A DNA stretch of 64,000 nucleotides from Flavobacteriaceae bacterium PS02293 (GCA_029960045.1 JASCOV010000004.1:352427-416426); one strand, 5' to 3'; counted from the first letter of the stretch, positions 1 through 9,240 are shown. Notes: generated by a model not told the origin, from the letters alone. Numbers and translations: made by a program.

Positions 1-153
1 GCTGCAAAAATCAAAGAATTGGGAATGTACACTTTCGTAAGATGGGGTTATATTTTCATCGCGCCACCATTGATTATTACCAAAGAAGAAGTAGAAGAAG
101 GTCTTGCGATTATTTCTGAGGCACTTAAGATTGCAGACGAAGCGACTTATTAA
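1..153 (+). CDS. Class-III aminotransferase, C-terminal fragment
   Basis: Only the last 50 residues are inside the window; the reading frame is open from base 1 and stops with TAA at 151-153. The segment VRWGYIFIAPPLIIT followed by a Glu-rich helix (EEVEEGLAIISEAL) is typical of the C-terminus of class-III (omega) PLP aminotransferases. The gene sits 14 bases upstream of a nucleobase transporter and heads a reductive pyrimidine degradation operon. From that context it most likely transfers the amino group of beta-alanine (or beta-aminoisobutyrate) to give malonate semialdehyde. The catalytic lysine and PLP site lie outside the window, so the substrate is an inference from context. Confidence 0.7.
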   Translation, partial: AAKIKELGMYTFVRWGYIFIAPPLIITKEEVEEGLAIISEALKIADEATY

Positions 154-167
154 TTTTAAAATAAAAA

Positions 168-1616
168 ATGTCCGAAATAAATACATTAACAGAAAATCCA
201 AATCTTTACAACGAAGATTTAGCACCAATTCCCGTAAGCAAAAGAACTTGGGGAACCTGGAACTATGCTTCTTTGTGGATTAGTATGTCGATGTGTATTC
301 CGACTTATATGCTGGCAAGCTCCCTGATAGAAGGCGGAATGAACTGGTGGCAATCGGTTTTGACTATATTTTTAGGAAATCTTATAGTTCTTATTCCAAT
401 GATTCTGAACGGACACGCCGGAACTAAATACGGTATTCCTTTTCCTGTGTTTGCAAGAGCAAGTTTTGGAACTACAGGCGCAAATATTCCTGCTTTATTA
501 AGAGCTATTGTTGCCTGTGGATGGTTTGGGATTCAGACCTGGATTGGCGGTGTTTCTCTTTATCAGATTTTGAGAGTTTGGATTTCATCGCTTTCTGAGC
601 CTGCAGTTGTTGGATTTTTTCCGCCGGTTTTAGAACTGATTTGCTTCTTGATTTTCCTGTTAATTAATATGGTTGTGGTTTATTTTGGCGTTGAAAGTAT
701 TCGTAAACTTTTAGTTTTCAAAGCGGTGTTTTTGCCTGTTGCGGCTTTTGCATTGTTGTTTTGGGCGATATATTCCACACAGGGTTTAGGCGAAATTCTC
801 AATCAGCCATCGAAGTTTCAAAACACTTCTGAATTCTGGACATTTTTCTTTCCTGCTTTGACGGGAATGGTCGGATTCTGGGCCACATTATCACTTAATA
901 TTCCGGACTTTACAAGATATGCCACTTCACAAAAAGCGCAAATCAATGGACAGATGATTGGCTTACCTCCTTCGATGGCGGTTTTTTCTTTCATTGGCGT
1001 GGTCGTAACTTCTGCAACGGTCATTATTTATGGAACTACGATTTGGGACCCGGTGATTCTTGCAGGTAAATTTGAAAATAAAATATTAGTAACAGTGGCA
1101 ATGTTAGCGATTGCAATTTCTACGTTAGCAACCAACATTGCTGCGAATATCGTAAGTCCGGCCAACGATTTTGCGAACCTTAGTCCTCAAAAAATAAGTT
1201 TCCGAACTGGCGGTTACATTACCGGAATTATTGGCGTTTTAATTTGTCCGTGGAAACTGATTGCAGACCCATCAGGCTATATTTTCACTTGGCTGGTTGG
1301 TTATTCAAGCTTGCTTGGTCCGATTGGCGGGATTATGATTGCGGATTATTATTTTATCAGAAAAAAAGAATTAATTGTAGAAGACCTTTACCAGCAAGGA
1401 AAAAGCTATTTCTACAAAAATGGATATAATACGAAAGCTATTATTGCATTGTTGCTCGGAATTTCACCAAATATTCCGGGATTTCTGGCTACAATCAAAG
1501 CGATTTCTACGGATTCAATTCCAGGTTGGCTGACCAATCTTTATCATTACGGCTGGTTTGTAGGGTTTTTCATCAGTGCTTTGGTTTATTTCATTTTAAT
1601 GAAAAACAAAAAATAG
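168..1616 (+). CDS. NCS1-family nucleobase:cation symporter (uracil/allantoin/hydantoin type)
   Basis: A 482-residue inner-membrane protein with about 12 hydrophobic helices. The N-terminal stretch KRTWGTWNYASLWISMSMC and the following amphipathic segments match the NCS1 family (Mhp1, PucI, FurD), as does the length. The family moves nucleobases or hydantoins inward with Na+ or H+. It lies 14 bases after the aminotransferase and 51 bases before dihydropyrimidinase on the same strand, which makes uracil, thymine or dihydropyrimidines the likely cargo. The substrate is inferred from the operon, not from binding-site residues. The C-terminus ends in a short basic tail (MKNKK). Confidence 0.88.
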   Translation: MSEINTLTENPNLYNEDLAPIPVSKRTWGTWNYASLWISMSMCIPTYMLASSLIEGGMNWWQSVLTIFLGNLIVLIPMILNGHAGTKYGIPFPVFARASFGTTGANIPALLRAIVACGWFGIQTWIGGVSLYQILRVWISSLSEPAVVGFFPPVLELICFLIFLLINMVVVYFGVESIRKLLVFKAVFLPVAAFALLFWAIYSTQGLGEILNQPSKFQNTSEFWTFFFPALTGMVGFWATLSLNIPDFTRYATSQKAQINGQMIGLPPSMAVFSFIGVVVTSATVIIYGTTIWDPVILAGKFENKILVTVAMLAIAISTLATNIAANIVSPANDFANLSPQKISFRTGGYITGIIGVLICPWKLIADPSGYIFTWLVGYSSLLGPIGGIMIADYYFIRKKELIVEDLYQQGKSYFYKNGYNTKAIIALLLGISPNIPGFLATIKAISTDSIPGWLTNLYHYGWFVGFFISALVYFILMKNKK

Positions 1617-1667
1617 AGAATTAGAAAAATCAATTATCATTAATAATTCATCATTTATAATTAAGGT

Positions 1668-3047
1668 ATGAGTATTTTAATCAAAAACGGAAATATTGTA
1701 ACAGCTTCGGAAAATTTCATCGGCGATATTTTTATCGAGGGAGAAACTATTTCTGCAATCGGAAAGAATCTGAAATATGATGCAGATGAAACCATTGATG
1801 CTTCCGGAAAACTGATTTTCCCTGGCGGAATAGACCCGCACGTTCATCTCGATATGCCTTTTATGGGAACTTTTTCCAGCGATTCCTATGAAACAGGAAC
1901 GCGTGCTGCATTGTTTGGCGGAACTACGATGGTTATTGATTTTATTCTTCAGACTCAAGGAAAATCTCTTCGAAATGCTTTAAACGAATGGAAAGGCAGA
2001 AGCGATGGAAATGCTGTCGGCGATTACAGTTTTCATATGGCAGTGACTGATTTTAATGAAAATACAAAACCTGAAATCAAAGAAATTATCGAAGAAGGAA
2101 TCACATCTTTCAAAACATTTATGGCTTACAAAGGCGCATTGATGGTGGATGACAGACAGATGATTGGCTTGATGGAAGAAGTCAAAGAACAAGGTGGACT
2201 AATCAACGTTCACGCTACGAATGGCGATATGATAGATTATCTGGTTCAGAAAAACAAGAACGAAGGAAACAGAGCTCCGATTTATCATTATTTATCTCAA
2301 CCGGAAGTTACGGAAGCTGAAGCCAGTGAACGTTTTGTAGATATGACCAATTTCACTGGCTGTCCCGGCTATATCGTTCATCTTACTTGTGAAGGTGCTT
2401 TGAACGCTGTTCGAAATGCTACCAAAAGAAATCAACACGTTTTTATAGAGACTTGCATTCAGTATTTGATTCTTGATGCTAGTTTGTATGAGCAGGATTT
2501 CGAAGGTGCAAAATGGGTAATGTCACCACCGTTGAGAGAAAAGAAAGATCAGGAAACGCTTTGGGCAGGAATCAATCAGGGATTGGTGAATGTGGTTGCA
2601 ACAGACCATTGTCCGTTTTTCTGGGAACAGAAATTAATGGGAATTGATGACTTCTCCAAAATCCCAAATGGACATCCGGCCGTAGAAAACCGAATGGAAT
2701 TACTCTATTCCGAAGGAGTCGACAAAGGCAGAATTACATTAAGCAAATTTGTAGAAGTAGCTTGTACAAATCCAGCAAAAATTTTCGGAATGTACCCGAA
2801 AAAGGGAACGATTTCGATTGGTTCAGATGCTGATTTAGTCATTTTTGACCCGAAAGAAAAACATACACTTTCTGCAAAAACGCATCATATGAATGTAGAT
2901 TATAGCGGATACGAAGGCTGGGAAGTTACCGGAAAAGTAAAGATTGTTTTACTTCGTGGAAAAGTCGCCATTGATAATAACGAATGCCTTGTAGAAAAAG
3001 GTTACGGACAATTTATTAAGCGAAACAAAGTCTCAGACAAGATTTAA
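1668..3047 (+). CDS. hydA: Dihydropyrimidinase (D-hydantoinase)
   Basis: A 459-residue cyclic amidohydrolase that opens 5,6-dihydrouracil or dihydrothymine to the N-carbamoyl-beta-amino acid. The metal ligands are visible: HxH at residues 58 and 60 (PHVHLD), the FMAYK motif whose lysine near residue 155 is the expected carboxylated bridge, the histidine in NVHATNG, and the aspartate in VATDHCPF. Length matches bacterial dihydropyrimidinases. It lies between the NCS1 transporter and a beta-ureidopropionase on the same strand, giving the pathway order uptake, ring opening, decarbamoylation. The leader at 1631-1665 is an AT-rich run without a clear Shine-Dalgarno site, as is usual in Bacteroidetes. 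Confidence 0.95.
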   Translation: MSILIKNGNIVTASENFIGDIFIEGETISAIGKNLKYDADETIDASGKLIFPGGIDPHVHLDMPFMGTFSSDSYETGTRAALFGGTTMVIDFILQTQGKSLRNALNEWKGRSDGNAVGDYSFHMAVTDFNENTKPEIKEIIEEGITSFKTFMAYKGALMVDDRQMIGLMEEVKEQGGLINVHATNGDMIDYLVQKNKNEGNRAPIYHYLSQPEVTEAEASERFVDMTNFTGCPGYIVHLTCEGALNAVRNATKRNQHVFIETCIQYLILDASLYEQDFEGAKWVMSPPLREKKDQETLWAGINQGLVNVVATDHCPFFWEQKLMGIDDFSKIPNGHPAVENRMELLYSEGVDKGRITLSKFVEVACTNPAKIFGMYPKKGTISIGSDADLVIFDPKEKHTLSAKTHHMNVDYSGYEGWEVTGKVKIVLLRGKVAIDNNECLVEKGYGQFIKRNKVSDKI

Positions 3048-3082
3048 AAAAACTAATAATTTATAACTCATAACTATAAACT

Positions 3083-3949
3083 ATGTCTCGAATCATAAAA
3101 TCAGGATTAATCCAAATGTCTCTTGCCAAAACAGAAGGCGAAGGAACAATTGACGAAATAAAGCAGGCGATGCTGGAAAAACATTTGCCTTTTATAGATG
3201 AAGCTGGAGAAAAAGGGGTTCAGATTCTTTGTTTTCAGGAGATTTTCAATACGCCATATTTCTGTCCCGGCCAGGATTCTAAATGGTACGAGTCTGCAGA
3301 AACTGTTCCTGGTCCGACTACGGATTTGATGTCAGAATATGCTAAGAAATACCAGATGGTCATCATAGTTCCGATTTATGAAAAAGACGGCGCAGGAATT
3401 TTATACAATACTGCTGCGGTTATCGATGCAGACGGCGAATATCTTGGAAAATACCGCAAAAATCATATTCCTCAAACGGGTGGATTTTGGGAAAAATATT
3501 TCTTCAAACCTGGAAATTTAGGTTACCCTGTTTTCCAGACCAAATATGCAAAAATTGGCGTTTATATCTGCTATGATCGCCATTTTCCGGAAGGAGCAAG
3601 AGCTTTAGGAATCAACGGTGCTGAAATTGTTTATAATCCGTCCGCAACTACAGTTGGTCAATCTCAATATCTGTGGAGGTTGGAGCAGCCTTCTCACGCC
3701 GTTGCCAACGGATATTTTATGGGATGTATCAATCGTGTTGGAATTGAAAAGCCCTGGAATCTCGGCAAATTCTACGGAACATCCTATTTCGTAAATCCTT
3801 TGGGCGAGATTTTCGCCTGCGCATCCGAAGATAAAGATGAGCTTCTGATTGCAGAATTCGATTTGGATTTGATAGACCAGGTCCGGTCCAAATGGCAGTT
3901 TTACCGAGATAGACGACCAGAAACCTACGACGATTTGACCAAGCTTTAA
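3083..3949 (+). CDS. Nitrilase-superfamily beta-ureidopropionase (N-carbamoyl-beta-alanine amidohydrolase)
   Basis: A 288-residue carbon-nitrogen hydrolase with a complete Glu-Lys-Cys triad: E53 (CFQEIFN), K126 (GKYRKNHIP) and C163 (VYICYDRHFPEGAR). That cysteine context is characteristic of beta-ureidopropionase and N-carbamoylputrescine amidase. Its place between dihydropyrimidinase and dihydropyrimidine dehydrogenase supports hydrolysis of N-carbamoyl-beta-alanine to beta-alanine, CO2 and ammonia, the last ring-derived step of reductive pyrimidine catabolism. The protein is cytoplasmic, with no signal peptide. N-carbamoylputrescine amidase is a possible alternative on sequence alone, but the operon argues against it. 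Confidence 0.88.
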   Translation: MSRIIKSGLIQMSLAKTEGEGTIDEIKQAMLEKHLPFIDEAGEKGVQILCFQEIFNTPYFCPGQDSKWYESAETVPGPTTDLMSEYAKKYQMVIIVPIYEKDGAGILYNTAAVIDADGEYLGKYRKNHIPQTGGFWEKYFFKPGNLGYPVFQTKYAKIGVYICYDRHFPEGARALGINGAEIVYNPSATTVGQSQYLWRLEQPSHAVANGYFMGCINRVGIEKPWNLGKFYGTSYFVNPLGEIFACASEDKDELLIAEFDLDLIDQVRSKWQFYRDRRPETYDDLTKL

Positions 3950-4024
3950 AGCGATTACGAATTTTTGATTTTAAATCATACAAATGACCACTAAGTGACA
4001 ACTATCAACTAACAACTAAAACTT

Positions 4025-5362
4025 ATGATAGAAAATAATCGTTTGACTTTAGAACAATATCAGCATAATTTTACAGACATTCATCCACCTTTCGAAAATA
4101 AAGATGGCGCTATAATAGAAGCCAATCGTTGTATTATGTGTTATGATGCACCTTGTACGAAAATGTGTCCCACACATATCAACATCCCAAAATTCATCAA
4201 ACAGATTACAACGGGCAATGTAAAAGGTTCTGCTCATACTATTTTCACAGATAATATTATGGGAGCAAGCTGTTCCAAAGTTTGTCCTGTGGAGAAGCTT
4301 TGCGAAGGTTCCTGCGTTTATAATCTGCTTCACGAGGAACCAATTCAGATTGCCCGTTTGCAAAGATATTCTACAGAAAAAGCGATGTACAACAATTGGC
4401 AGTTATTTGAAAGAAAGCCATCTTTGGGAAGAAAAGTTGCTGTAGTTGGCGCAGGCCCAGCCGGTTTGGCCTGTGCATTTTATCTGGCAAAAGAAGGTGT
4501 GGACGTTACCATTTTCGAGAAAGAAGCAAAAGGCGGCGGTTTGATGACTTACGGAATTGCAGCATATAAAGTAACACCTGAGTTTTGCGAAGAAGAAGTA
4601 CAATATATTATTTCCATTGGCGGGATTGATATCAGATACAATCAGGAATTAGGAAAAGATTTTCATCTTAAGGATTTACAGAAAAATTTTGATGCGGTTT
4701 TCTTAGGAATTGGTGTTGGTGTTGCAAGACAATTGGATATCAATGGAGAGAATTACGAAGGTGTAGAAGACGCTATTTCTTACATTTATAATCTTAGAAC
4801 CAATGATTTTTCTGAAATTCCAGTTGGAGAAAAAGTGGCTGTTATAGGTTTGGGAATGACAGCAATTGACGCTGCAACTCAAGCCAAAAGATTAGGCGCA
4901 AAAGATGTTACCATCGTTTACAGACGAACGGAAAAAGAAAAACCTTGTACAGATGTCGAACTGGATATTGCAAAATTAGATGGCTGCAATCTGGAATATC
5001 TTGCAGCACCAAAAGAAATTATCTCTGAAAACGGAAACGTAAAATCTTTGGTTTGCAGCAGAATGAGATTAGGCGAAGCCGATGCTTCCGGAAGAAGAAG
5101 TCCTGTTGACACGGGCGAAACTTTCACCATCGATTGTGATATGATTATCAAAGCGGCTGGACAAACACCTTTTGAAGAATTGATTTCATCCAGCAAACTT
5201 GAAAATAAATATGGAAAAGTTTCCGTGAATTCCCAATATAAAACCAATTGGAATGGTGTGTTTGCTGGTGGTGATTGCATCAATGGTGGTAAAGAAGTCG
5301 TAAACGCAGCTCAGGATGGCAAATTAGCCGCACGTTCCATTTTAGAATATATGTTGAATTAA
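4025..5362 (+). CDS. preT: NAD-dependent dihydropyrimidine dehydrogenase, PreT subunit
   Basis: A 445-residue flavoprotein of the glutamate-synthase beta-chain type. The N-terminal domain carries two cysteine clusters (C36, C39, C44, C48 and C83, C87, C93, C97) for [4Fe-4S] centres. An FAD-binding GAGPAGLACA follows at about 142-151, then an NAD(P)-binding GLGMTAID near 275 and a second FAD motif (GVFAGGDCINGG) near the end. In E. coli PreT passes electrons from NADH to PreA, and the pair interconverts uracil and dihydrouracil. Immediate downstream partnership with preA and the upstream dihydropyrimidinase make the assignment firm. Confidence 0.93.
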   Translation: MIENNRLTLEQYQHNFTDIHPPFENKDGAIIEANRCIMCYDAPCTKMCPTHINIPKFIKQITTGNVKGSAHTIFTDNIMGASCSKVCPVEKLCEGSCVYNLLHEEPIQIARLQRYSTEKAMYNNWQLFERKPSLGRKVAVVGAGPAGLACAFYLAKEGVDVTIFEKEAKGGGLMTYGIAAYKVTPEFCEEEVQYIISIGGIDIRYNQELGKDFHLKDLQKNFDAVFLGIGVGVARQLDINGENYEGVEDAISYIYNLRTNDFSEIPVGEKVAVIGLGMTAIDAATQAKRLGAKDVTIVYRRTEKEKPCTDVELDIAKLDGCNLEYLAAPKEIISENGNVKSLVCSRMRLGEADASGRRSPVDTGETFTIDCDMIIKAAGQTPFEELISSSKLENKYGKVSVNSQYKTNWNGVFAGGDCINGGKEVVNAAQDGKLAARSILEYMLN

Positions 5363-5387
5363 TTTCAATTATTTAAATCAAAAACCA

Positions 5388-5412
5388 TTGTCACACTGAG
5401 CTTGTCGAAGTG
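5388..5412. repeat. Single arm of a dispersed TCGAAG repeat
   Basis: The segment contains CACTGAGCTTGTCGAAG and resembles one arm of the inverted repeats at 12889-12960 and 22913-22970. Here it lies in the short preT-preA gap as an isolated arm. It overlaps a GTG that would otherwise extend the preA frame, which argues that preA starts at the ATG further down. Confidence 0.55.
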
Positions 5413-5433
5413 TTAATCTTTAATAAAAAAATT

Positions 5434-6702
5434 ATGGCCGATATTTCTTGTAATTTTTTAGGTATAAAATCTCCAAATCCCTTTTGGCTGGCTTCAGCAC
5501 CACCAACAGATAAAAAAATAAATGTAATGCGAGCTTTCGAAGCAGGCTGGGGCGGTGTTGTCTGGAAAACTTTGGGGTCTCAGGTGAAGAATGTGTCGTC
5601 CAGATATTCCGCTATCAATTTCAATGGTCAGCGTGTTGCAGGTTTCAATAATATCGAATTGATTTCCGACAGACCTTTAGATATTAATTTAAAGGAAATC
5701 ATAGAAGTGGTAAAAGAATTTCCTGACAGGGCAATGATTATTTCACTGATGGCGGATAACAATCGTGAAGCCTGGCACGAAATGGTAAAACGTTGTGAAC
5801 AAACCGGAGCACACGGTTTCGAACTCAATTTCGGATGTCCGCACGGAATGACGGAACGTGGGATGGGAGCCGCAGTTGGGCAGGACCCGGAAATTGCTGG
5901 AAGAATAGTAGAATGGGTGATGGAAGTGGCGACTTTGCCCGTGATTACAAAACTCACGCCCAATGTTCATTCGGTTGTTCCGACAGGACGAGCTGCGGTA
6001 AACGCAGGAACTAATGCTTTATCACTTATTAATACCATTCAATCCGTTACAGGGATAGATTTGGACAGCTTTGTTCCGAATCCGAATGTTGGCGGTAAAT
6101 CCGTTTTTGGAGGCTACTGCGGACCAGCAGTTAAGCCAATTGCGCTCAAGATGCTGACAACCATTTCCCAGGATTCAGTGACGAATAAAGTTCCTATTTC
6201 TGGAATTGGTGGCGTTTCTACTTGGCAGGATGCGGTAGAATTTATGTTGCTTGGCTCGACTTCCGTTCAGGTTTGTACGGCTGCGATGAAGTATGGTTTC
6301 AGGATTGTAGAAGATTTGAATGAAGGTCTCAGCAATTGGATGGACGAAAAAGGCTTCGAAAAAATCACCGATTTTATTGGGAAATCTGTCCCAACAATGA
6401 CGGAATGGGAAAAACTCGACCTTAATTTTCATATCGTTGCCAATATCAATCAGGATAAATGCATCCATTGCGGTTTATGTCACATTGCGTGCGAGGACAC
6501 TTCTCATCAGGCGATTTTCAAAACCGACGGAATGCCTTACAACGATTACACTGTAAACGAACCCGAATGTGTCGGCTGCAATCTTTGCAAGCTGGTTTGT
6601 CCGGTTGACGATTGCATTACAATGGTAGAACATCGTGTGGCGGCGGAATATCTCAATTGGGTTCAGTTTCAGGAACGAGGATTACCATTGAATAATCACT
6701 AG
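5434..6702 (+). CDS. preA: NAD-dependent dihydropyrimidine dehydrogenase, PreA subunit
   Basis: A 422-residue protein from the ATG at 5434; an in-frame GTG at 5410 lies inside a dispersed repeat and is unlikely to be used. The N-terminal two thirds is a dihydroorotate-dehydrogenase-like FMN barrel with the motifs NFGCPHGM, VITKLTPNV and ISGIGGVSTWQDAVEF. The C-terminal part has two [4Fe-4S] motifs, CIHCGLCHIACED and CVGCNLCKLVCPVDDC. The substrate pyrimidine is reduced on the FMN while electrons arrive from PreT through the Fe-S centres. It closes the run of pyrimidine-catabolic genes; 75 bases downstream a lipoprotein gene with its own likely promoter begins. Confidence 0.94.
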   Translation: MADISCNFLGIKSPNPFWLASAPPTDKKINVMRAFEAGWGGVVWKTLGSQVKNVSSRYSAINFNGQRVAGFNNIELISDRPLDINLKEIIEVVKEFPDRAMIISLMADNNREAWHEMVKRCEQTGAHGFELNFGCPHGMTERGMGAAVGQDPEIAGRIVEWVMEVATLPVITKLTPNVHSVVPTGRAAVNAGTNALSLINTIQSVTGIDLDSFVPNPNVGGKSVFGGYCGPAVKPIALKMLTTISQDSVTNKVPISGIGGVSTWQDAVEFMLLGSTSVQVCTAAMKYGFRIVEDLNEGLSNWMDEKGFEKITDFIGKSVPTMTEWEKLDLNFHIVANINQDKCIHCGLCHIACEDTSHQAIFKTDGMPYNDYTVNEPECVGCNLCKLVCPVDDCITMVEHRVAAEYLNWVQFQERGLPLNNH

Positions 6703-6752
6703 TATGAATGTGTTTTTCGCATAAAATAAATTATTGAAAAAGATTAAGGTTG

Positions 6753-6760
6753 TATTTTTG
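6753..6760 (+). promoter_or_regulatory. Candidate -7 box (TATTTTTG)
   Basis: It matches the Bacteroidetes TAnnTTTG -7 element and lies 16 bases before the lipoprotein start at 6777. A TTG at 6734-6736 could serve as the -33 element. Because it follows preA, it suggests the lipoprotein gene has its own transcript. Confidence 0.45.
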
Positions 6761-6776
6761 ATATAAAAAAATTAAT

Positions 6777-7373
6777 ATGAAAAATGTAATCTTTATTTTC
6801 TTGACAGTTGTTTTGTTTTCATCTTGTGAAAAAAGAAATAAAATACACCCACTAAATTCTATCTTTTTAAATATCAACTTACAAGATAATTACAAACAAA
6901 TTGTGGAAGATTCTAGATTTGATTTTGAGAAAAAAAAACTTTTATCAAATCCTTTTGACAAAAACACATCGGAATTAGAGATTTATGATTTACTAATAAA
7001 GAGCAATCCTTATTTTAAATCAAAAGTTAAGAAAGGTTATATATCTATACTTCCATCAAATAAAGATTATTCAATTAATCAAATTATAGAGTTTGAAGAC
7101 TCGAAAAATATGAGGAAAGAATATGAAAATCTAAAATCTGTGTTAGCACCATTGGCACAAGATACCATTACAATAAAAAAACCTGTTCCTTACACTTCAA
7201 CCTTGAGATTCGACCATTTTTTAATAAAATTAAAAGAGGAATATAATTCCGGATTTATAGAAATAAACTCTAATAATGGTGATAATTGTATTGTGATAGT
7301 TTATAATACGAATCCAAAATCTACATATGTAATGGATTTGTATGTAAAAAATAGAAAATCAAAAATTAAGTAG
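6777..7373 (+). CDS. Hypothetical lipoprotein
   Basis: A 198-residue protein of unknown function. It begins with a short hydrophobic signal and a lipobox (LFSSC, Cys17) followed by charged residues (EKRNK), so it should be lipidated and exported. The mature part is Lys/Asn-rich, lacks internal membrane segments and has no motif I recognise. It is more AT-rich than the flanking enzyme genes and has its own candidate -7 box. It separates preA from the M20 hydrolase, so any role in pyrimidine catabolism is doubtful. Confidence 0.7.
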   Translation: MKNVIFIFLTVVLFSSCEKRNKIHPLNSIFLNINLQDNYKQIVEDSRFDFEKKKLLSNPFDKNTSELEIYDLLIKSNPYFKSKVKKGYISILPSNKDYSINQIIEFEDSKNMRKEYENLKSVLAPLAQDTITIKKPVPYTSTLRFDHFLIKLKEEYNSGFIEINSNNGDNCIVIVYNTNPKSTYVMDLYVKNRKSKIK

Positions 7374-7389
7374 ACCTTAAAAAAAACCA

Positions 7390-8634
7390 ATGAATATAAA
7401 TTCCTTACGTCTAGAAAATTTCTTCTCAGAAATGTCCAAAATCGGAAAAATCGGTGAAAGTGGAACCAACAGGCCAGCACATTCTCCAGATGAAAAGAAA
7501 GCATTTGATTTGGCTTCTGTTTGGATGAAGCAAGCCGGAATGACAACCCGAATCGACAACTTCGGGAATCTCATCGGAAGATTAGAGGGAACAAATCCTG
7601 ATTTACCTGTTTTGATGTTAGGTTCACATCTTGATTCTCAACCTTATGGGGGAAGATACGATGGTGTTGCGGGCGTTCTTTGCGCAATAGAAGCTGCAAT
7701 CACAATGCAGGAAAATGGACTAAAACCGCAACGTTCTTTAGAAATAACCTCTTTTGCAGATGAAGAAGGCTGGCGTTTTAATAAAGGTTTATTCGGTTCT
7801 CGAGGAATTTTAGGAAAATTAGAAAAAGACGAACTTCAAAGAGCAGACTCAAACGGAATTACACGCGAACAGGCGCTCAAAGATTTCGGTTGTGATATTA
7901 CAAAATTCAAAGAATCAGAATATAAAGAAGGAAGCATCTATTGCTATCTCGAACTTCATATTGAGCAAGGTCCTGTTTTGGATATTCAAAAAAAACCAGT
8001 TGCCGTAGTTTCCGGGATTTCAGGACCAATTTGGTTAACCGTAAAATTGAAAGGAATGGCTGGTCACGCCGGTTCTGTTCCAATGCCAATGCGAAAAGAC
8101 GCATTAGTAGGAGCTGCTGAAATCATTGTCGCTTTGAATGAAATTACCAACCAAGTTCCGGGAAATCCAACCGTAGGAACTTGTGGCACAATCAAAGTTT
8201 TTCCAGCTTCCCGAAACATCATTCCGGAAGAAGTCGAGTTTACACTTGATTTGAGAGACATTGATTTGGAAAGAAGAAACCGTTACGAAAAACAATTGCT
8301 CGATAAAATTGATGAGGTTTCCAAAAAACACGGATTGACTTATGAAATTTCCGAAGACTGGAAATCTGAACCTCGATATTGCGCTGACTGGATTAAAGAT
8401 ATCATTAAGAATAATTGTGAAAAAATAGGTTTGAAAGATATACCGGAATTGATGAGTGGTCCTTTTCACGATGCGATGGCGATTTCTTACGCCTGTGATT
8501 ACGGGATGATTTTCGTGCGCTGCAAGGACGGAATCAGTCACAATCCGTTGGAATATTCGTCTCCGGAAGACTTGGCAATTGGAGCAGAAGTTCTGTACAG
8601 AACTATTTTAGATTTATTAGAAATCGAAAAATAA
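7390..8634 (+). CDS. M20-family Zn-dependent amidohydrolase (allantoate / N-carbamoyl-amino-acid hydrolase type)
   Basis: A 414-residue dimetal hydrolase. The ligand motifs are present: H80 (GSHLDSQPYGGRYDG), D91, E125/E126 (FADEEGWRF), a second histidine in ELHIEQGP and a late histidine near GISHNPLEY. The dimerisation/lid domain motif (GMAGHAGSVPM) is also there. The family includes allantoate amidohydrolase, N-carbamoyl-L-amino-acid hydrolase and the bacterial beta-ureidopropionase HyuC/PydC. Position after the pyrimidine operon suggests action on a carbamoyl beta-amino acid, which would overlap the nitrilase-type enzyme at 3083. Allantoate is an equal possibility, though no other allantoin gene is in view. 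Confidence 0.88.
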   Translation: MNINSLRLENFFSEMSKIGKIGESGTNRPAHSPDEKKAFDLASVWMKQAGMTTRIDNFGNLIGRLEGTNPDLPVLMLGSHLDSQPYGGRYDGVAGVLCAIEAAITMQENGLKPQRSLEITSFADEEGWRFNKGLFGSRGILGKLEKDELQRADSNGITREQALKDFGCDITKFKESEYKEGSIYCYLELHIEQGPVLDIQKKPVAVVSGISGPIWLTVKLKGMAGHAGSVPMPMRKDALVGAAEIIVALNEITNQVPGNPTVGTCGTIKVFPASRNIIPEEVEFTLDLRDIDLERRNRYEKQLLDKIDEVSKKHGLTYEISEDWKSEPRYCADWIKDIIKNNCEKIGLKDIPELMSGPFHDAMAISYACDYGMIFVRCKDGISHNPLEYSSPEDLAIGAEVLYRTILDLLEIEK

Positions 8635-8670
8635 CTATCATAAATCAATTCATTTGAATTTTAAAGTCTC

Positions 8671-8678
8671 TACATTTG
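8671..8678 (+). promoter_or_regulatory. Candidate -7 box (TACATTTG)
   Basis: It matches TAnnTTTG and lies 22 bases before the FMN reductase start at 8701. A TTTG at 8653-8656 is upstream, but the 14-base spacing is shorter than usual for a -33 element. Confidence 0.4.
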
Positions 8679-8700
8679 GAGCTTTAAAATTTGAACTAAA

Positions 8701-9237
8701 ATGAAAATATTAGCATTTGCAGGAAGCAACTCCAGAGAGTCTATCAATAAAATATTAGTAGAATACACAGCGAAACAATTTAATGGGGCAGAAGTAGAAG
8801 TTCTTGACTTGAACGACTACGAGATGCCAATCTTCAGTGTAGATAGAGAAAAACACGATGGGATTCCAACTTTAGCCTTGAGATTCGCTGAGAAAATCGA
8901 TGCAGCAGATTTGTTGATTATTGCTTTTGCGGAACATAACAGTACTTATACAACAGCTTTCAAGAATATATTTGATTGGGTTTCCAGAATTAAAGACAGA
9001 AAGCATTTTGGAGAAAAACCGGTATTTGTTTTAGCTACAGCAACTGGTCCTGGTGGTGGGAAAAATGTAGTTGCCGCTTTCGAAGCTAGAGCTAAATCGA
9101 GTGGTGCAACTGTATTGCAAAGTTTTGTATTGCCTAAGTACAAAGAGACTTTTGATATTGAAAAAGGTATTGTAGACGAAGAAAAGAATGCTGAGTTTCA
9201 GGAGAAATTATCTATTGTTAAAAACTTTTTTGGATAA
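8701..9237 (+). CDS. NADPH-dependent FMN reductase (flavodoxin-like)
   Basis: A 178-residue cytoplasmic flavoprotein. The N-terminus MKILAFAGSNSRESINK is the phosphate-binding loop of the NADPH-dependent FMN reductase family (ArsH, ChrR, azoreductase-like). PIFSVDREKHDGIP and AEHNSTYTTAFKNIFDWVSR correspond to the substrate-side loop and the conserved helix that packs on the flavin. It likely reduces FMN or quinones with NAD(P)H. It stands alone with its own promoter, and the physiological substrate cannot be read from the sequence. Confidence 0.85.
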   Translation: MKILAFAGSNSRESINKILVEYTAKQFNGAEVEVLDLNDYEMPIFSVDREKHDGIPTLALRFAEKIDAADLLIIAFAEHNSTYTTAFKNIFDWVSRIKDRKHFGEKPVFVLATATGPGGGKNVVAAFEARAKSSGATVLQSFVLPKYKETFDIEKGIVDEEKNAEFQEKLSIVKNFFG

Positions 9238-9240
9238 GAT

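Noticed and set aside
1625..1667. AT-rich run with ATTATCATTAATAATTC before hydA as a regulatory repeat
   Set aside because: Similar runs occur before other genes (about 3050 and 34350) and look like base composition; no consistent motif or spacing was found.
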